Positions 17,286 to 25,334 of a DNA stretch of 64,000 nucleotides are shown in pieces. The notes beneath the pieces are model-generated. The model was not told the origin of the DNA. It worked only from the letters and a program-made list of their open reading frames with translations, and made no database searches. Source of the stretch: a virus. The stretch covers positions 1 to 64,000 of IMG/VR virus record IMGVR_UViG_3300037225_000856. One strand, 5' to 3'. The translations under genes and the position numbers were made by a program. Position 1 is the stretch's first letter. Every line of letters begins with the position of its first letter.

Positions 17286-18009
17286 AATAAATATTGTAAT
17301 GCCAATGGCTGGTCGTGGCGGAAGATTTAGTCAATTTAATCTACCAAAACCACTCATAAAAATTGATGACAAAGCAATGGTTTGGCATGCTATTAATAGT
17401 TTAAAACTTGACGGAAATTATATATATATTACAAGAAAGTATGATGACCATTCATTAAATATTGAATTAAATAATATATTATCTGAAGTAACACCTGATT
17501 GTGATATAATTCAAATTAATCATGTGACTGAAGGTCCTGCTTGTAGTGTATTATTAGCAAAAGAATTAATTAATAATAACAAACCATTAATTATTACAAA
17601 TTGTGATAGAATATCCTATTGGAATTCTCAAGATTTTTTGAATGCTATAAATCAAGAAGATGTTGATGGTTTGGTAGTAACATGGAATAAAATTGCAACT
17701 ACTGAAAGTTTTATTGAATTGGATGAAAATGGATATGGAATAAGATTGGTTGAGAAAGAAATTATAAGTGACCAACCATTAAACGGAATACATTATTGGA
17801 AAATGGGAAAATATTTTGTAGAATCGGCAGAAAAAATGATTTTAAAAAACATTAGAATAAAAAATGAATTTTATGTTTCCATGACATATAATCAAATGAT
17901 TAATGATGGATATAAAATTAAAACATATAAATTAAAACCAAATCAGCATTTTTCTGTCGGTGACCCAGAAGATTTAAAAAAATATTTACAATGGAAAAAC
18001 TCAAAATAA
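17269..18009 (+). CDS. Sugar-phosphate nucleotidyltransferase
   Basis: About 246 residues. NIVMPMAGRGGRFSQ followed by LPKPLIKIDDKAMV is the NTP-binding signature of nucleotidyltransferases (GxGxRF...PKP). LIITNCDRI is the place of the metal-binding Asp (usually NGD/NCD). The enzyme would activate a sugar-1-phosphate or modified polyol phosphate with NTP. The start at 17269 (MFTNNKINIV) is preferred to 17257, although both overlap the previous gene. It stands immediately before the cupin and the RuBisCO-like gene, so these three may form one donor-making unit. Confidence 0.75.
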   Translation: MFTNNKINIVMPMAGRGGRFSQFNLPKPLIKIDDKAMVWHAINSLKLDGNYIYITRKYDDHSLNIELNNILSEVTPDCDIIQINHVTEGPACSVLLAKELINNNKPLIITNCDRISYWNSQDFLNAINQEDVDGLVVTWNKIATTESFIELDENGYGIRLVEKEIISDQPLNGIHYWKMGKYFVESAEKMILKNIRIKNEFYVSMTYNQMINDGYKIKTYKLKPNQHFSVGDPEDLKKYLQWKNSK

Positions 18010-18314
18010 GTGACATGAAGGGTGGATGGTTTGTTGGTGATTTTATGCCAACAGCATTTCATACAGAAAAATTTGAAGTTGGTTATCATAAATATAAGAA
18101 AGGTCAGCAATGGGATAAACATTATCATATGTTAACAACTGAGATAAATTATGTTATAAGTGGTCAAATGAAAATACATGGAGAATTACTTGAAGTTGGT
18201 GATATTTTCATAATATATCCTAACGAAATTGTTGAACCTGAGTATTTAACTGATTGTGAACTTATCATATCCAGAGACGGTTCATTTAAAAATGATAAAT
18301 ATGTTGTAAAATAA
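17991..18314 (+). CDS. Cupin-domain protein
   Basis: 107 residues, a single cupin barrel. Motif 1 is seen as KKGQQWDKHYHMLTTEINYVISGQM (two His, then Glu) and motif 2 as GDIFIIYPNEIVEPEYL, where the usual His is missing or displaced. Such small cupins act as sugar isomerases, epimerases or sensors in nucleotide-sugar pathways. It overlaps the nucleotidyltransferase by 19 bp and lies 5 bp before the RuBisCO-like gene, making a common pathway likely. Substrate unknown. Confidence 0.7.
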   Translation: MEKLKISDMKGGWFVGDFMPTAFHTEKFEVGYHKYKKGQQWDKHYHMLTTEINYVISGQMKIHGELLEVGDIFIIYPNEIVEPEYLTDCELIISRDGSFKNDKYVVK

Positions 18315-18319
18315 AAGAC

Positions 18320-19495
18320 ATGATATTTAAAGAGGAAATAAATAAAAATGACTATATTATAGTTAAATATTTTTTAGAATCAAAGACATCGTTAAGAACT
18401 GCAGCTTGGAGTTTAGCTATTGGTCAAAGTGTTGGTAATCCAAATGTTAGAAATAAGTGGGAAACAGATGAATTGTTTGAAAAATATTCAGCATTGGTAA
18501 TTGCTGATGAAGCCGAATTAAAATTACTTAAAAGAGGTATTGTAAATATAGCTTTTCCAAAAGTAAATATCGATTGGAATACAGATGGTATTTCACAATT
18601 ACTATGTTTTATAATGGGTGGTCAATTAGACATTGATGATATAATTAAATGTCATGTTTTGGATATTGAATTTCCTGACTCAATTGTTAATAATTTTAAG
18701 AAACCTAAGTTTGGTTTAACTGGATTTAGAGAATATACAAACACATATAATAAACCATTTTTTGGTGGTATTGTTAAGCCAAAGACTGGTATATCAAGTG
18801 GAGTATTATTGGATATGGTAAAGGAAATGGTTGATGGTGGTGTAAATTTTATAAAAGAAGATGAAATATTGGGAAATCCAGAATTCTGTAAAATAACTGA
18901 TAGAGTACCGAAAATAATGAATTATTTAATAGGAAAAAATGTGATATATTCCGTATGTATTAATTCAGACCCAATGTATGTGTTGAACAGGGTTAAAACC
19001 GTTTATTGTCTTGGTGGCAATTCAGTTCATATTAATTTTTGGTCTGGAATGGGTGTTTATAAATCTGTTAGAGATTTAGATTTACCAATTTTTATTCATT
19101 TTCAGAAAAGTGGTGATAAAATTTTAACAAGTAAAACACACGATTTTCATATTGATTGGTACGTGATATGTAAATTAGCATCATACATGGGCGTTGATTC
19201 AATTCATGCTGGCATGATTGGTGGTTATATGGACAATGATGAAGTTGAATTATTAAAAGCATTAAAGGTGTTGACCGAGAATAATGTTACCCCTGCACTT
19301 AGTTGTGGAATGCATCCGGGTTTGATTGAGTACATTAATAATAAAATTGGGGTAGATTATATGGCAAATGTTGGTGGTGCGTTACACGGGCATCCTAATG
19401 GTACATATGCTGGTTGTTTGGCAATGAGACAAGCAATTGATAAAACATATCGGAAAGAATATTATCTGGCAATTAAAACATGGGGAAAAAAATAA
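18320..19495 (+). CDS. RuBisCO-like protein (form IV-type) in a glycan operon
   Basis: 391 residues, full length for a RuBisCO large-chain homologue. The N-terminal domain has AAWSLAIGQSVGNP and LDIEFP; the barrel has GGIVKPKTGIS (K153, like K175 of RuBisCO), GGVNFIKEDE (K179, D181, E182 at the carbamylated Lys201, Asp203, Glu204 positions), IFIH (H260, like His294), DSIHAGMIGGY (H296, like His327), LSCGMH (S328, like Ser379) and VGGALHGHPNG. Two residues essential for carboxylation are replaced: Arg295 by F261 and Lys334 by Y303. Metal-enediolate chemistry is thus plausible but CO2 fixation is not. Known RuBisCO-like proteins act as enolases, isomerases or decarboxylases on phosphorylated or branched sugars. 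Residue matching was done by eye. Confidence 0.85.
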   Translation: MIFKEEINKNDYIIVKYFLESKTSLRTAAWSLAIGQSVGNPNVRNKWETDELFEKYSALVIADEAELKLLKRGIVNIAFPKVNIDWNTDGISQLLCFIMGGQLDIDDIIKCHVLDIEFPDSIVNNFKKPKFGLTGFREYTNTYNKPFFGGIVKPKTGISSGVLLDMVKEMVDGGVNFIKEDEILGNPEFCKITDRVPKIMNYLIGKNVIYSVCINSDPMYVLNRVKTVYCLGGNSVHINFWSGMGVYKSVRDLDLPIFIHFQKSGDKILTSKTHDFHIDWYVICKLASYMGVDSIHAGMIGGYMDNDEVELLKALKVLTENNVTPALSCGMHPGLIEYINNKIGVDYMANVGGALHGHPNGTYAGCLAMRQAIDKTYRKEYYLAIKTWGKK

Positions 19496-20221
19496 ATGGG
19501 AAATCTCGATTACATTAACAATGCATTTACTCCTGATGAATTAAAACATGGTTGTTTTAGAAATTGGGATGGTGTGTGTAATATATTAACATATTCATTT
19601 ATTACACATATGTCAAAGTATCTTAAATTCGATAACATTAAAGTTATTCTGGATATCGGTTCAAGGGATGCATGTCAAACATTAGAGTTTAACAGATGGT
19701 TTCCAAATACAAAGATTTATGCGTTTGAACCAGTACCATCTAATATTGCATGGTGTAGAAACACAACAAAAAACATTCCTAATATTACAATTATACCCAA
19801 AGCAGTTAGTTCATTTAATGGAAAATCTAAATTTTATGAAGTAATAAATGGTAACGTGGGAGCAAGTTCATTTTTATTAACCAGTGGTCACCCACGTTCA
19901 AGTGGATGGGCACAAAAAGAAATTGAAATTGAGTGTGTTAGATTGGAAGATTGGTTAAAAGAAAATAATATAAATAAAGTTGATTTAATTTGGGCAGATG
20001 TTCAAGGTGTTGAAAAACTTGTTTTTGAAGGCATGGGACATTTTTTGAATGATGTAGATGGTATCGCCACAGAGGTTGAACTTCAGGCATTATATAAAAA
20101 TGCCACAATGAAATCAGAATTGGATATATTATTGAATAAGAATTTTCACTTACTTGAATCGAAACCAGAACCACAGCAAACAGAAGCAGATGTAATTTAT
20201 GTAAATAAAAAATATTTATAA
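19496..20221 (+). CDS. FkbM family methyltransferase
   Basis: 241 residues. VILDIGSRDACQT is the SAM-binding motif I, YAFEPVPSN the acidic second motif, and VDLIWADVQGVEKLVFEGM the FkbM signature (DxQGxExxVxxG). The reaction should be O-methylation of a glycan residue. It abuts the RuBisCO-like gene with no spacer and overlaps the following gene by one base. It is only distantly similar to the FkbM gene at 7101 and is probably not a recent duplicate. Confidence 0.85.
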   Translation: MGNLDYINNAFTPDELKHGCFRNWDGVCNILTYSFITHMSKYLKFDNIKVILDIGSRDACQTLEFNRWFPNTKIYAFEPVPSNIAWCRNTTKNIPNITIIPKAVSSFNGKSKFYEVINGNVGASSFLLTSGHPRSSGWAQKEIEIECVRLEDWLKENNINKVDLIWADVQGVEKLVFEGMGHFLNDVDGIATEVELQALYKNATMKSELDILLNKNFHLLESKPEPQQTEADVIYVNKKYL

Positions 20222-20673
20222 TGAAATTTATTGCACATAGAGGTAACATTAATGGTGTTGAAATTGAAAAAGAAAATACGTTAGAATATATTGTTTCAGC
20301 AATAGAAGGGGGTTTTGATGTGGAAATTGATATGTGGTATAAAGATAATTCATTTTATTTGGGACACGATAATTTTGAGTATAAAATTTCATTAGCTTTT
20401 TTACAGCAATTTTCAGTGTTTCTTTGGTGTCATGCTAAAGATATTTATACTTTAAATGAATTATTAAAATATTTTGAAATTAATTGTTTTTTTCATCAAA
20501 ATGATAATTGTACATTAACATCACATAAATATATTTGGACGTATCCTGAAAAATCGTTGACAGAACGTTCAATATTACTTAAATTTGCAAAAGACGAGAA
20601 CTTTACAATACCGAAGAATATTTTTGGTATATGTAGCGATAACGTTGAATACTATAAAAACAAATTAATATGA
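20221..20673 (+). CDS. Glycerophosphodiester phosphodiesterase-like protein
   Basis: 150 residues. FIAHRGN near the start, ENTLEYIVSAIEGGFDVEIDMWY and FYLGHDN give the catalytic His-Arg, Glu and EID/GHD residues of the GDPD (PI-PLC-like) barrel. The protein is much shorter than complete GDPD enzymes (about 240-250 residues), so the barrel is abbreviated. Compact homologues of this type are found in viral and bacterial sugar loci, where they may cleave a glycerophospho-linked sugar. It overlaps both neighbours by up to 4 bp. Confidence 0.6.
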   Translation: MKFIAHRGNINGVEIEKENTLEYIVSAIEGGFDVEIDMWYKDNSFYLGHDNFEYKISLAFLQQFSVFLWCHAKDIYTLNELLKYFEINCFFHQNDNCTLTSHKYIWTYPEKSLTERSILLKFAKDENFTIPKNIFGICSDNVEYYKNKLI

Positions 20674-21686
20674 ATTTACTTATTGCATATGGAACTCGTC
20701 CTGAGTTTGTCAAAACTAAACCAATAATTAATGAATTGAATAAAAATAATTTTTTATTTAAAACATTATTTACTGGTCAACATGTGGATTTATTAAAAGA
20801 ATGTCCCGCAAATTATGTAACCAGCATCATTAATTCGGGTATTCAAGAGAATAGATTAGACGAAATCGTTCAATCAATAATGGGCGTGTTTACGGGAGCA
20901 AAAATGTTTTATGATAATATAACTCATGTAATGGTTCAGGGAGATACCACATCAGCAATGGCAATTGCATTATCTGCATATCATCATGGTATAAAAGTTA
21001 TTCATCTGGAAGCAGGACTTAGAACATATGATAAAAAAAATCCATATCCTGAAGAAGTAAACAGGAGAATTATTTCAGAAATTGCTGATATTCATTTATG
21101 TCCGACAGAATTAGCAAAACAAAATTTATTGAATGAAAGAATTGATGATGATATTTATGTGGTTGGCAACACAGTGATCGATAATTTATTATCTTATAAA
21201 GATAAATGTGAATATACTAATAAGATTTTAGTTACTCTACATAGGCGTGAGAATCATCACTGGATGGACAAATGGTTCATTGAATTAGATAATTTGGCTA
21301 AATTATATCCAGAATATGAATTTATTCTACCAATTCATCCTAATCCAAATGTACAAAAATGGAAGCATTTATTAAAGAATGTTGTGATTATTGACCCACT
21401 TCCATATGAGAAAATGCTTGATTTACTGGTTCAATGCAGACTTGTAATTACTGATAGTGGTGGACTTCAAGAAGAATCTTGCTTTTTCAATAAAAAATGT
21501 TTAACTTGCCGAATTGTAACAGAACGTCCAGAAGCAATTGGATTAAGCACTTTTATGGTTGAAAGACCAAATATGTTAATTGGGGCATTTATACATCACA
21601 TTAATAATTATAAAATAAATGTAGAATGTCCATTTGGTGATGGACATGCTGCAGAAAAAATAATGAAGATATTAAAAAATTTATAA
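20670..21686 (+). CDS. wecB: UDP-N-acetylglucosamine 2-epimerase
   Basis: 338 residues, slightly shorter than usual (about 370). YGTRPEFVKTKP (family GTRPExIKxxP), LFTGQHVDLL, VMVQGDTTSAMAIALSAYHHGIKVIHLEAGLRT, PEEVNRRIISEIADIHLCPT, VVGNTVIDNL, THPxxxRE-like LHRRENH and ITDSGGLQEES occur in the standard order of the WecB/MnaA GT-B fold enzyme. It converts UDP-GlcNAc to UDP-ManNAc, giving an N-acetylmannosamine donor for the glycan. Confidence 0.88.
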   Translation: MNLLIAYGTRPEFVKTKPIINELNKNNFLFKTLFTGQHVDLLKECPANYVTSIINSGIQENRLDEIVQSIMGVFTGAKMFYDNITHVMVQGDTTSAMAIALSAYHHGIKVIHLEAGLRTYDKKNPYPEEVNRRIISEIADIHLCPTELAKQNLLNERIDDDIYVVGNTVIDNLLSYKDKCEYTNKILVTLHRRENHHWMDKWFIELDNLAKLYPEYEFILPIHPNPNVQKWKHLLKNVVIIDPLPYEKMLDLLVQCRLVITDSGGLQEESCFFNKKCLTCRIVTERPEAIGLSTFMVERPNMLIGAFIHHINNYKINVECPFGDGHAAEKIMKILKNL

Positions 21687-22468
21687 TGAAAAAAGTATTA
21701 GTAATTGGTGACGGTTGCAAAGATGTGTTTCAATATGGAAAGTGTGAAAGGTTAAGTCCTGAAGCACCAGTACCTATATTTAAACCAACAAAAGCAAATA
21801 ATAATGGTGGCATGGCAGTGAATGTTTATAATAATCTTAAAGCATTAGGTGTTGAATGCGATATTTTAACCGAAAGCGGTATTACAAAAACCCGTTATGT
21901 TGATGAAATCAGTAATCAAATGCTACTCCGAGTTGATGAAAATGATATGATTTTTACGAGTCCAAGAATGTATGATAAAATCATGAATTTTGATTATAGT
22001 GCATATGATGCAGTAGTTATATCTGATTATGATAAAGGTTTATTAAGTGAAAAAATGATTAAACGTATTGCAATTAGCAATCCATTGACGTTCATGGATA
22101 CCAAGAAGAATATTAGCAATTGGGCAACATTTATAAAATTCATTAAAATAAATAAAAAAGAGTTTGATCAAAATGAAGGTTATTTAACACTTCATTTTCC
22201 AAATGACGTTATTGTGACATTAGGTGAAGCTGGTGCGATGCGTTATTATAATGATAATGGCGCATGTAGAACTGAGATGTATCCAAATGTTAATGAACAT
22301 CCTGTACGTGATCTTACAGGTGCAGGTGATACTTTTTTTGCAGGACTTGTTGCGAAATTCATAGAAAATAACGATATTTGTGATGCAATTATATTTGCAA
22401 ACAAATGTGCTGCTTGGGCAGTAACGCAAAAAGGTGTGGCAGTGGTTGATAGATATAAAATTAAATAA
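21686..22468 (+). CDS. PfkB-type heptose-7-phosphate kinase-like (HldA/HldE N-domain)
   Basis: 260 residues. VIGDGCKDVFQYGKCERLSPEAPVPIF matches the HldE/HldA opening (VVGDxxxDxYxxGxxxRxSPEAPVP), then NNGGMAVNVYNNLKALG, TKTRYVDEISNQMLLRVD, VISDYDKGLL, and the anion-hole motif LTGAGDTFFAGL. The role would be phosphorylation of D-glycero-D-manno-heptose-7-phosphate. It is about 50-60 residues shorter than cellular enzymes, with a deletion between the LG...E segment and TKTRY. It overlaps the 2-epimerase stop by one base and leads the heptose gene group. Confidence 0.72.
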   Translation: MKKVLVIGDGCKDVFQYGKCERLSPEAPVPIFKPTKANNNGGMAVNVYNNLKALGVECDILTESGITKTRYVDEISNQMLLRVDENDMIFTSPRMYDKIMNFDYSAYDAVVISDYDKGLLSEKMIKRIAISNPLTFMDTKKNISNWATFIKFIKINKKEFDQNEGYLTLHFPNDVIVTLGEAGAMRYYNDNGACRTEMYPNVNEHPVRDLTGAGDTFFAGLVAKFIENNDICDAIIFANKCAAWAVTQKGVAVVDRYKIK

Positions 22469-22469
22469 T

Positions 22470-22847
22470 ATGATAGAAATTACACATGTAACAAATAAAA
22501 AAATACACGTACCGAAAGCATGGGGCGAAGAAGTTATTATTCACAATGGAGAAGATTATTGTGGAAAATTATTGCGTTTTAGAAAAGGTGGTATGTTCAG
22601 CCTACATTTTCATTCTTTAAAGACGGAATCATTTTATGTTAATAAAGGTATTTTTAACTTAACCACAATTGATACAAGAACTGCTGCAAGACAGCATATT
22701 AGTCTTGTAGAAGGAGATATTATTCATATTGAACGCAATACTCCACATCAACTGGAAGCACTTGAAGAAAGTGAAATATTTGAAGTAAGCACACCACATA
22801 ATGATAATGATAGTTATAGAATAGAGAAAGGAGATAGTCAATGTTAA
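22470..22847 (+). CDS. Cupin-domain protein, mannose-6-phosphate isomerase-like
   Basis: 125 residues. KAWGEEVIIHNGEDYCGKLLRF, FSLHFHSLKTESFYV and GDIIHIERNTPHQLEAL give both cupin motifs with the expected His/Glu/His metal ligands. KxWGxE near the N-terminus resembles the C-terminal domain of type II mannose-6-phosphate isomerase/GDP-mannose pyrophosphorylase. The start at 22470 is preferred over 22434, which lies inside the kinase gene. It sits between the heptose kinase and HAD genes. The substrate is not known. Confidence 0.68.
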   Translation: MIEITHVTNKKIHVPKAWGEEVIIHNGEDYCGKLLRFRKGGMFSLHFHSLKTESFYVNKGIFNLTTIDTRTAARQHISLVEGDIIHIERNTPHQLEALEESEIFEVSTPHNDNDSYRIEKGDSQC

Positions 22848-23131
22848 TTTACGTAGATATTGATAACACAATTTGTACAACTATTGATAGTGATTATAAG
22901 AATTCCAAACCGATTCAAGAAAATATTGATAAAATAAATCGACTTTATAATGAAGGCAATACGATTGTTTATTGGACTGCTCGTGGCAGAGTTACACGTA
23001 AAAATTGGTCAATTTTAACTCGTAAACAACTGAGAGATTGGGGATGTTTGCATCATAAACTAGATATGAGTAGCAAACCTGCATATGATAGAATTATCGA
23101 TGATAAAGCGTTTAAAATTAATGAATTATGA
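22841..23131 (+). CDS. Small HAD-family phosphatase
   Basis: 96 residues. YVDIDNTICT carries the nucleophile and acid Asp (DxDxT), IVYWTARG has the motif II Thr, and YDRIIDDKA the motif III/IV Asp pair. Compact HAD proteins of this size occur in capsule and LPS loci. Between a heptose kinase-like and a nucleotidyltransferase-like gene it could remove the 7-phosphate as GmhB does, but it is much shorter than GmhB (about 190 residues), so this is an inference. It overlaps both neighbours by 4-7 bp. Confidence 0.7.
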   Translation: MLIYVDIDNTICTTIDSDYKNSKPIQENIDKINRLYNEGNTIVYWTARGRVTRKNWSILTRKQLRDWGCLHHKLDMSSKPAYDRIIDDKAFKINEL

Positions 23132-23562
23132 ATATTTGGACTAATGGTTGTTTTGACATCTTACATACAGGGCATATTGAGTTATTGAATTATGCAAAGA
23201 TGTTTAATCCAGATTTTGAAATATTTTATACACCACTTATTGTTCACAACACTTTATTTGTTGGACTTGATAGTGATGAAAGAGTTAAAAATTTAAAAGG
23301 AGATAAACGACCAATAAATGACATTGACACACGTTTAACAATAATGCGTAATTTGAGAATGGTTGATGAAGTATTTATATTTAATACAGATGATGAACTG
23401 CGACAATTAGTTAAAGAATTGAGTATTGATTATATGATTGTTGGTAATCAATATCAAGATAAAGAAGTAATTGGACATGAGAATTCGAAATATGGTGTAA
23501 TCTATTATAAAGTAGACGAGAGGTCAACAACAAATATTATTGAAAAAATTAAAAATTCATGA
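23128..23562 (+). CDS. Cytidylyltransferase-like nucleotidyltransferase (HldE C-domain/HldC-like)
   Basis: 144 residues. NGCFDILHTGHIELL contains the HxGH nucleotide-binding motif in the form typical of RfaE/HldE C-terminal domains. FVGLDSDERVKNLKGDKRPIND and TRLTIMRNLRMVDEVFIF follow, then STTNIIEKI. An insertion (IFYTPLIVHNT) separates the first helix from the GLDSDE strand. It probably adenylylates heptose-1-phosphate, giving ADP-heptose. It overlaps the HAD gene and the epimerase by 4 bp each. Confidence 0.78.
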   Translation: MNIWTNGCFDILHTGHIELLNYAKMFNPDFEIFYTPLIVHNTLFVGLDSDERVKNLKGDKRPINDIDTRLTIMRNLRMVDEVFIFNTDDELRQLVKELSIDYMIVGNQYQDKEVIGHENSKYGVIYYKVDERSTTNIIEKIKNS

Positions 23563-24467
23563 TAGTAGTAACAGGTGGTGAAGGATTTATTGGCAAAAAT
23601 CTTGTTAAAGAGTTGGAAAGACAGGGCAATATTGGTGTTGTAAGTCTTGATACAAAAACCGAAAATCTTGGTTTTATTTATTCTTGGCTTTTAACCTATG
23701 CTGATCAAATTGATTGTATATTTCACCTTGGAGCAATTACCGATACTACTGAAATGAATAAGAGTTTATTCGATGAATATAATGTTGAATCTTCAATTTT
23801 TATCTGGAATTTATGTTCAGATTGGGGTATACCATTGATTTATGCAAGTTCTGCAGCAACATATGGTGATGGTAAAGAAGGATTTGATGATGAGAAGGAT
23901 ATTATTAATCTTAAACCATTAAATCCATATGGCTGGTCAAAACAACAATTTGATATATGGGCAGAAATTCAAGAGCAACAACCACCAAACTGGTATGGTC
24001 TGAAGTTTTTCAATGTATACGGGTATGGAGAAGCACAGAAAGGTAAAATGGCATCAGTTGCTTTTCACATGTTCAATCAGATTGACGAATCAAAAAAAGT
24101 TAAATTATTCAAATCACATCGTCCAGATTATGAAAACGGTGAACAAAAAAGAGATTTCATTTATATTGATGATATAGTTGATGTTTGTTTATTTTTATAC
24201 GATAAAAAACCACTTTCAGGTATTTATAATGTAGGTACTGGAAAAGCACGTACATTTAATGATCTTGGCAGCGCAGTTTTTAAAAGTCTTGATATTCCGC
24301 TTTTAATTGATTATATTGACACTCCGATTTTAATCAGAGATAAATATCAATATTTTACTGAAGCTAAGATTAATAAGTTGAGGATGACTGGTTATAAAAA
24401 ACCTTTTAGTGAGTTAGAAGATGGTATTTCGAAATATATAAATAAATTAAATGATAAAACTTGCTAA
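23559..24467 (+). CDS. hldD: ADP-L-glycero-D-manno-heptose 6-epimerase
   Basis: 302 residues. IVVTGGEGFIGKNL, HLGAITDTTEMN (family GAxSxTTExD), YASSAATYGDG, NPYGWSKQQFD, FFNVYGYGEAQKGKMASVAFHMFNQ, LFKSHRP, RDFIYIDDIVDV, NVGTGKARTFNDL and YQYFTEAKINKLRMTGY match HldD almost motif for motif. The enzyme inverts C6 of ADP-D-glycero-heptose, using tightly bound NADP. Its location directly after the kinase, phosphatase and nucleotidyltransferase makes an ADP-heptose pathway very likely. The sedoheptulose-7-phosphate isomerase GmhA is not seen in this window. Confidence 0.88.
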   Translation: MIVVTGGEGFIGKNLVKELERQGNIGVVSLDTKTENLGFIYSWLLTYADQIDCIFHLGAITDTTEMNKSLFDEYNVESSIFIWNLCSDWGIPLIYASSAATYGDGKEGFDDEKDIINLKPLNPYGWSKQQFDIWAEIQEQQPPNWYGLKFFNVYGYGEAQKGKMASVAFHMFNQIDESKKVKLFKSHRPDYENGEQKRDFIYIDDIVDVCLFLYDKKPLSGIYNVGTGKARTFNDLGSAVFKSLDIPLLIDYIDTPILIRDKYQYFTEAKINKLRMTGYKKPFSELEDGISKYINKLNDKTC

Positions 24468-25089
24468 CATTATTTATGAAAAAGAATTGATAAATCACAC
24501 AAAAGTTGATTATGTTAATTATTTCAATTCATCTACCGAATATAATAAAGTAGATAAAACACTACCTACATTATATGTGGGATGGTCGTTCATGAAATCC
24601 TGCAATCCCTTTAATGAGATTATTCAAAATGCTAATATTCTTCATAAAAAGATAATTGCAAATGAGTTATATTGGGAATGTAGTTTTGAAGAAAGTGAAC
24701 CATCACATGTAAAAGGCATTAAAAAATTTGTTAGCTTAGTACCACAATTTTATTTTCAACCAAAATATAATTTTATAAACTTAGACCCATTATTTTTTCA
24801 AATAACTGATATTGAAGGATTAATGGATGTTCTCCCAAAAGAAATTGATTTTTTATATAATTTTAAAAATGAAATGATTTATTTATTGGCGGGTAATAAG
24901 ATCACTGGCATCGATTTGCTGATGTATAAAAATTTTAAATTTAATACCTTAGAAATTCTTGCAAGAATACAAGAAAGAACAAAAAAATATCAGAATGATT
25001 TAGATGGTAGCATATATCTATCATATTATAAAATACTTCCAGATTTTTCTCACCTTAAAAGATATCTAATAGTTATATTGTCAATTTGA
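24451..25089 (+). CDS. Unrecognised protein, last gene of the glycan operon
   Basis: 212 residues; the family is not recognised. The N-terminus (IKLANIIYEKELINHTKVDYVNYFNSS) is followed by TLYVGWSFMKSCNP, IIANELYWECSFEE and a run of aromatic strands. No signal peptide or membrane segment is obvious, although the C-terminus (LKRYLIVILSI) is hydrophobic. It overlaps hldD by 17 bp and is followed by a GTATTTATA-type promoter for a new transcription unit, so it probably ends the operon. Confidence 0.5.
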   Translation: MIKLANIIYEKELINHTKVDYVNYFNSSTEYNKVDKTLPTLYVGWSFMKSCNPFNEIIQNANILHKKIIANELYWECSFEESEPSHVKGIKKFVSLVPQFYFQPKYNFINLDPLFFQITDIEGLMDVLPKEIDFLYNFKNEMIYLLAGNKITGIDLLMYKNFKFNTLEILARIQERTKKYQNDLDGSIYLSYYKILPDFSHLKRYLIVILSI

Positions 25090-25099
25090 ATATAACGTA

Positions 25100-25108
25100 G
25101 TATTTATA
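25100..25108 (+). promoter_or_regulatory. GTATTTATA phage promoter-like motif
   Basis: The G is 28 bp before the ATG at 25128, in the sequence GTATTTATATAAAATAAA. The same box, with similar downstream AT-rich sequence and a distance of 23-28 bp to the start codon, is found at 30283, 59450 and 62221. It differs from the host-type TAnnTTTG box and may be a phage late promoter. Confidence 0.5.
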
Positions 25109-25127
25109 TAAAATAAATTATAATACT

Positions 25128-25322
25128 ATGAAAGATAAACTTAAAAAAGCACTTGACGATTTTGTCGAAACTCCTAAGACTGAAGAAGAATTAGCTGAAA
25201 AATCAAAAAATGACAACGTAAAAAAGATTGTTCTTGATGAAAGAGACGGTCTCATTGTCGAACGCATTGATAAAGTATTTGTAACTAAAGAGGGAAAACA
25301 GCTACTTCGTGAAATATATTAA
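25128..25322 (+). CDS. Small charged phage protein
   Basis: 64 residues, highly charged: MKDKLKKALDDFVETPKTEEELAEK followed by IVLDERDGLIVERIDKVFVTKEGKQLLREIY. It looks like a compact soluble helix-strand protein, with no recognised family. It is the first gene of a unit of acidic, probably head-internal proteins and lies 28 bp after a GTATTTATA box. A small virion-internal or assembly role is only inferred from neighbours. Confidence 0.55.
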   Translation: MKDKLKKALDDFVETPKTEEELAEKSKNDNVKKIVLDERDGLIVERIDKVFVTKEGKQLLREIY

Positions 25323-25334
25323 TAATATTCGACA

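Noticed and set aside
18320-19495. Functional carbon-fixing RuBisCO
   Set aside because: Arg295 and Lys334 equivalents are Phe and Tyr, and no phosphoribulokinase is nearby; a RuBisCO-like protein fits better.
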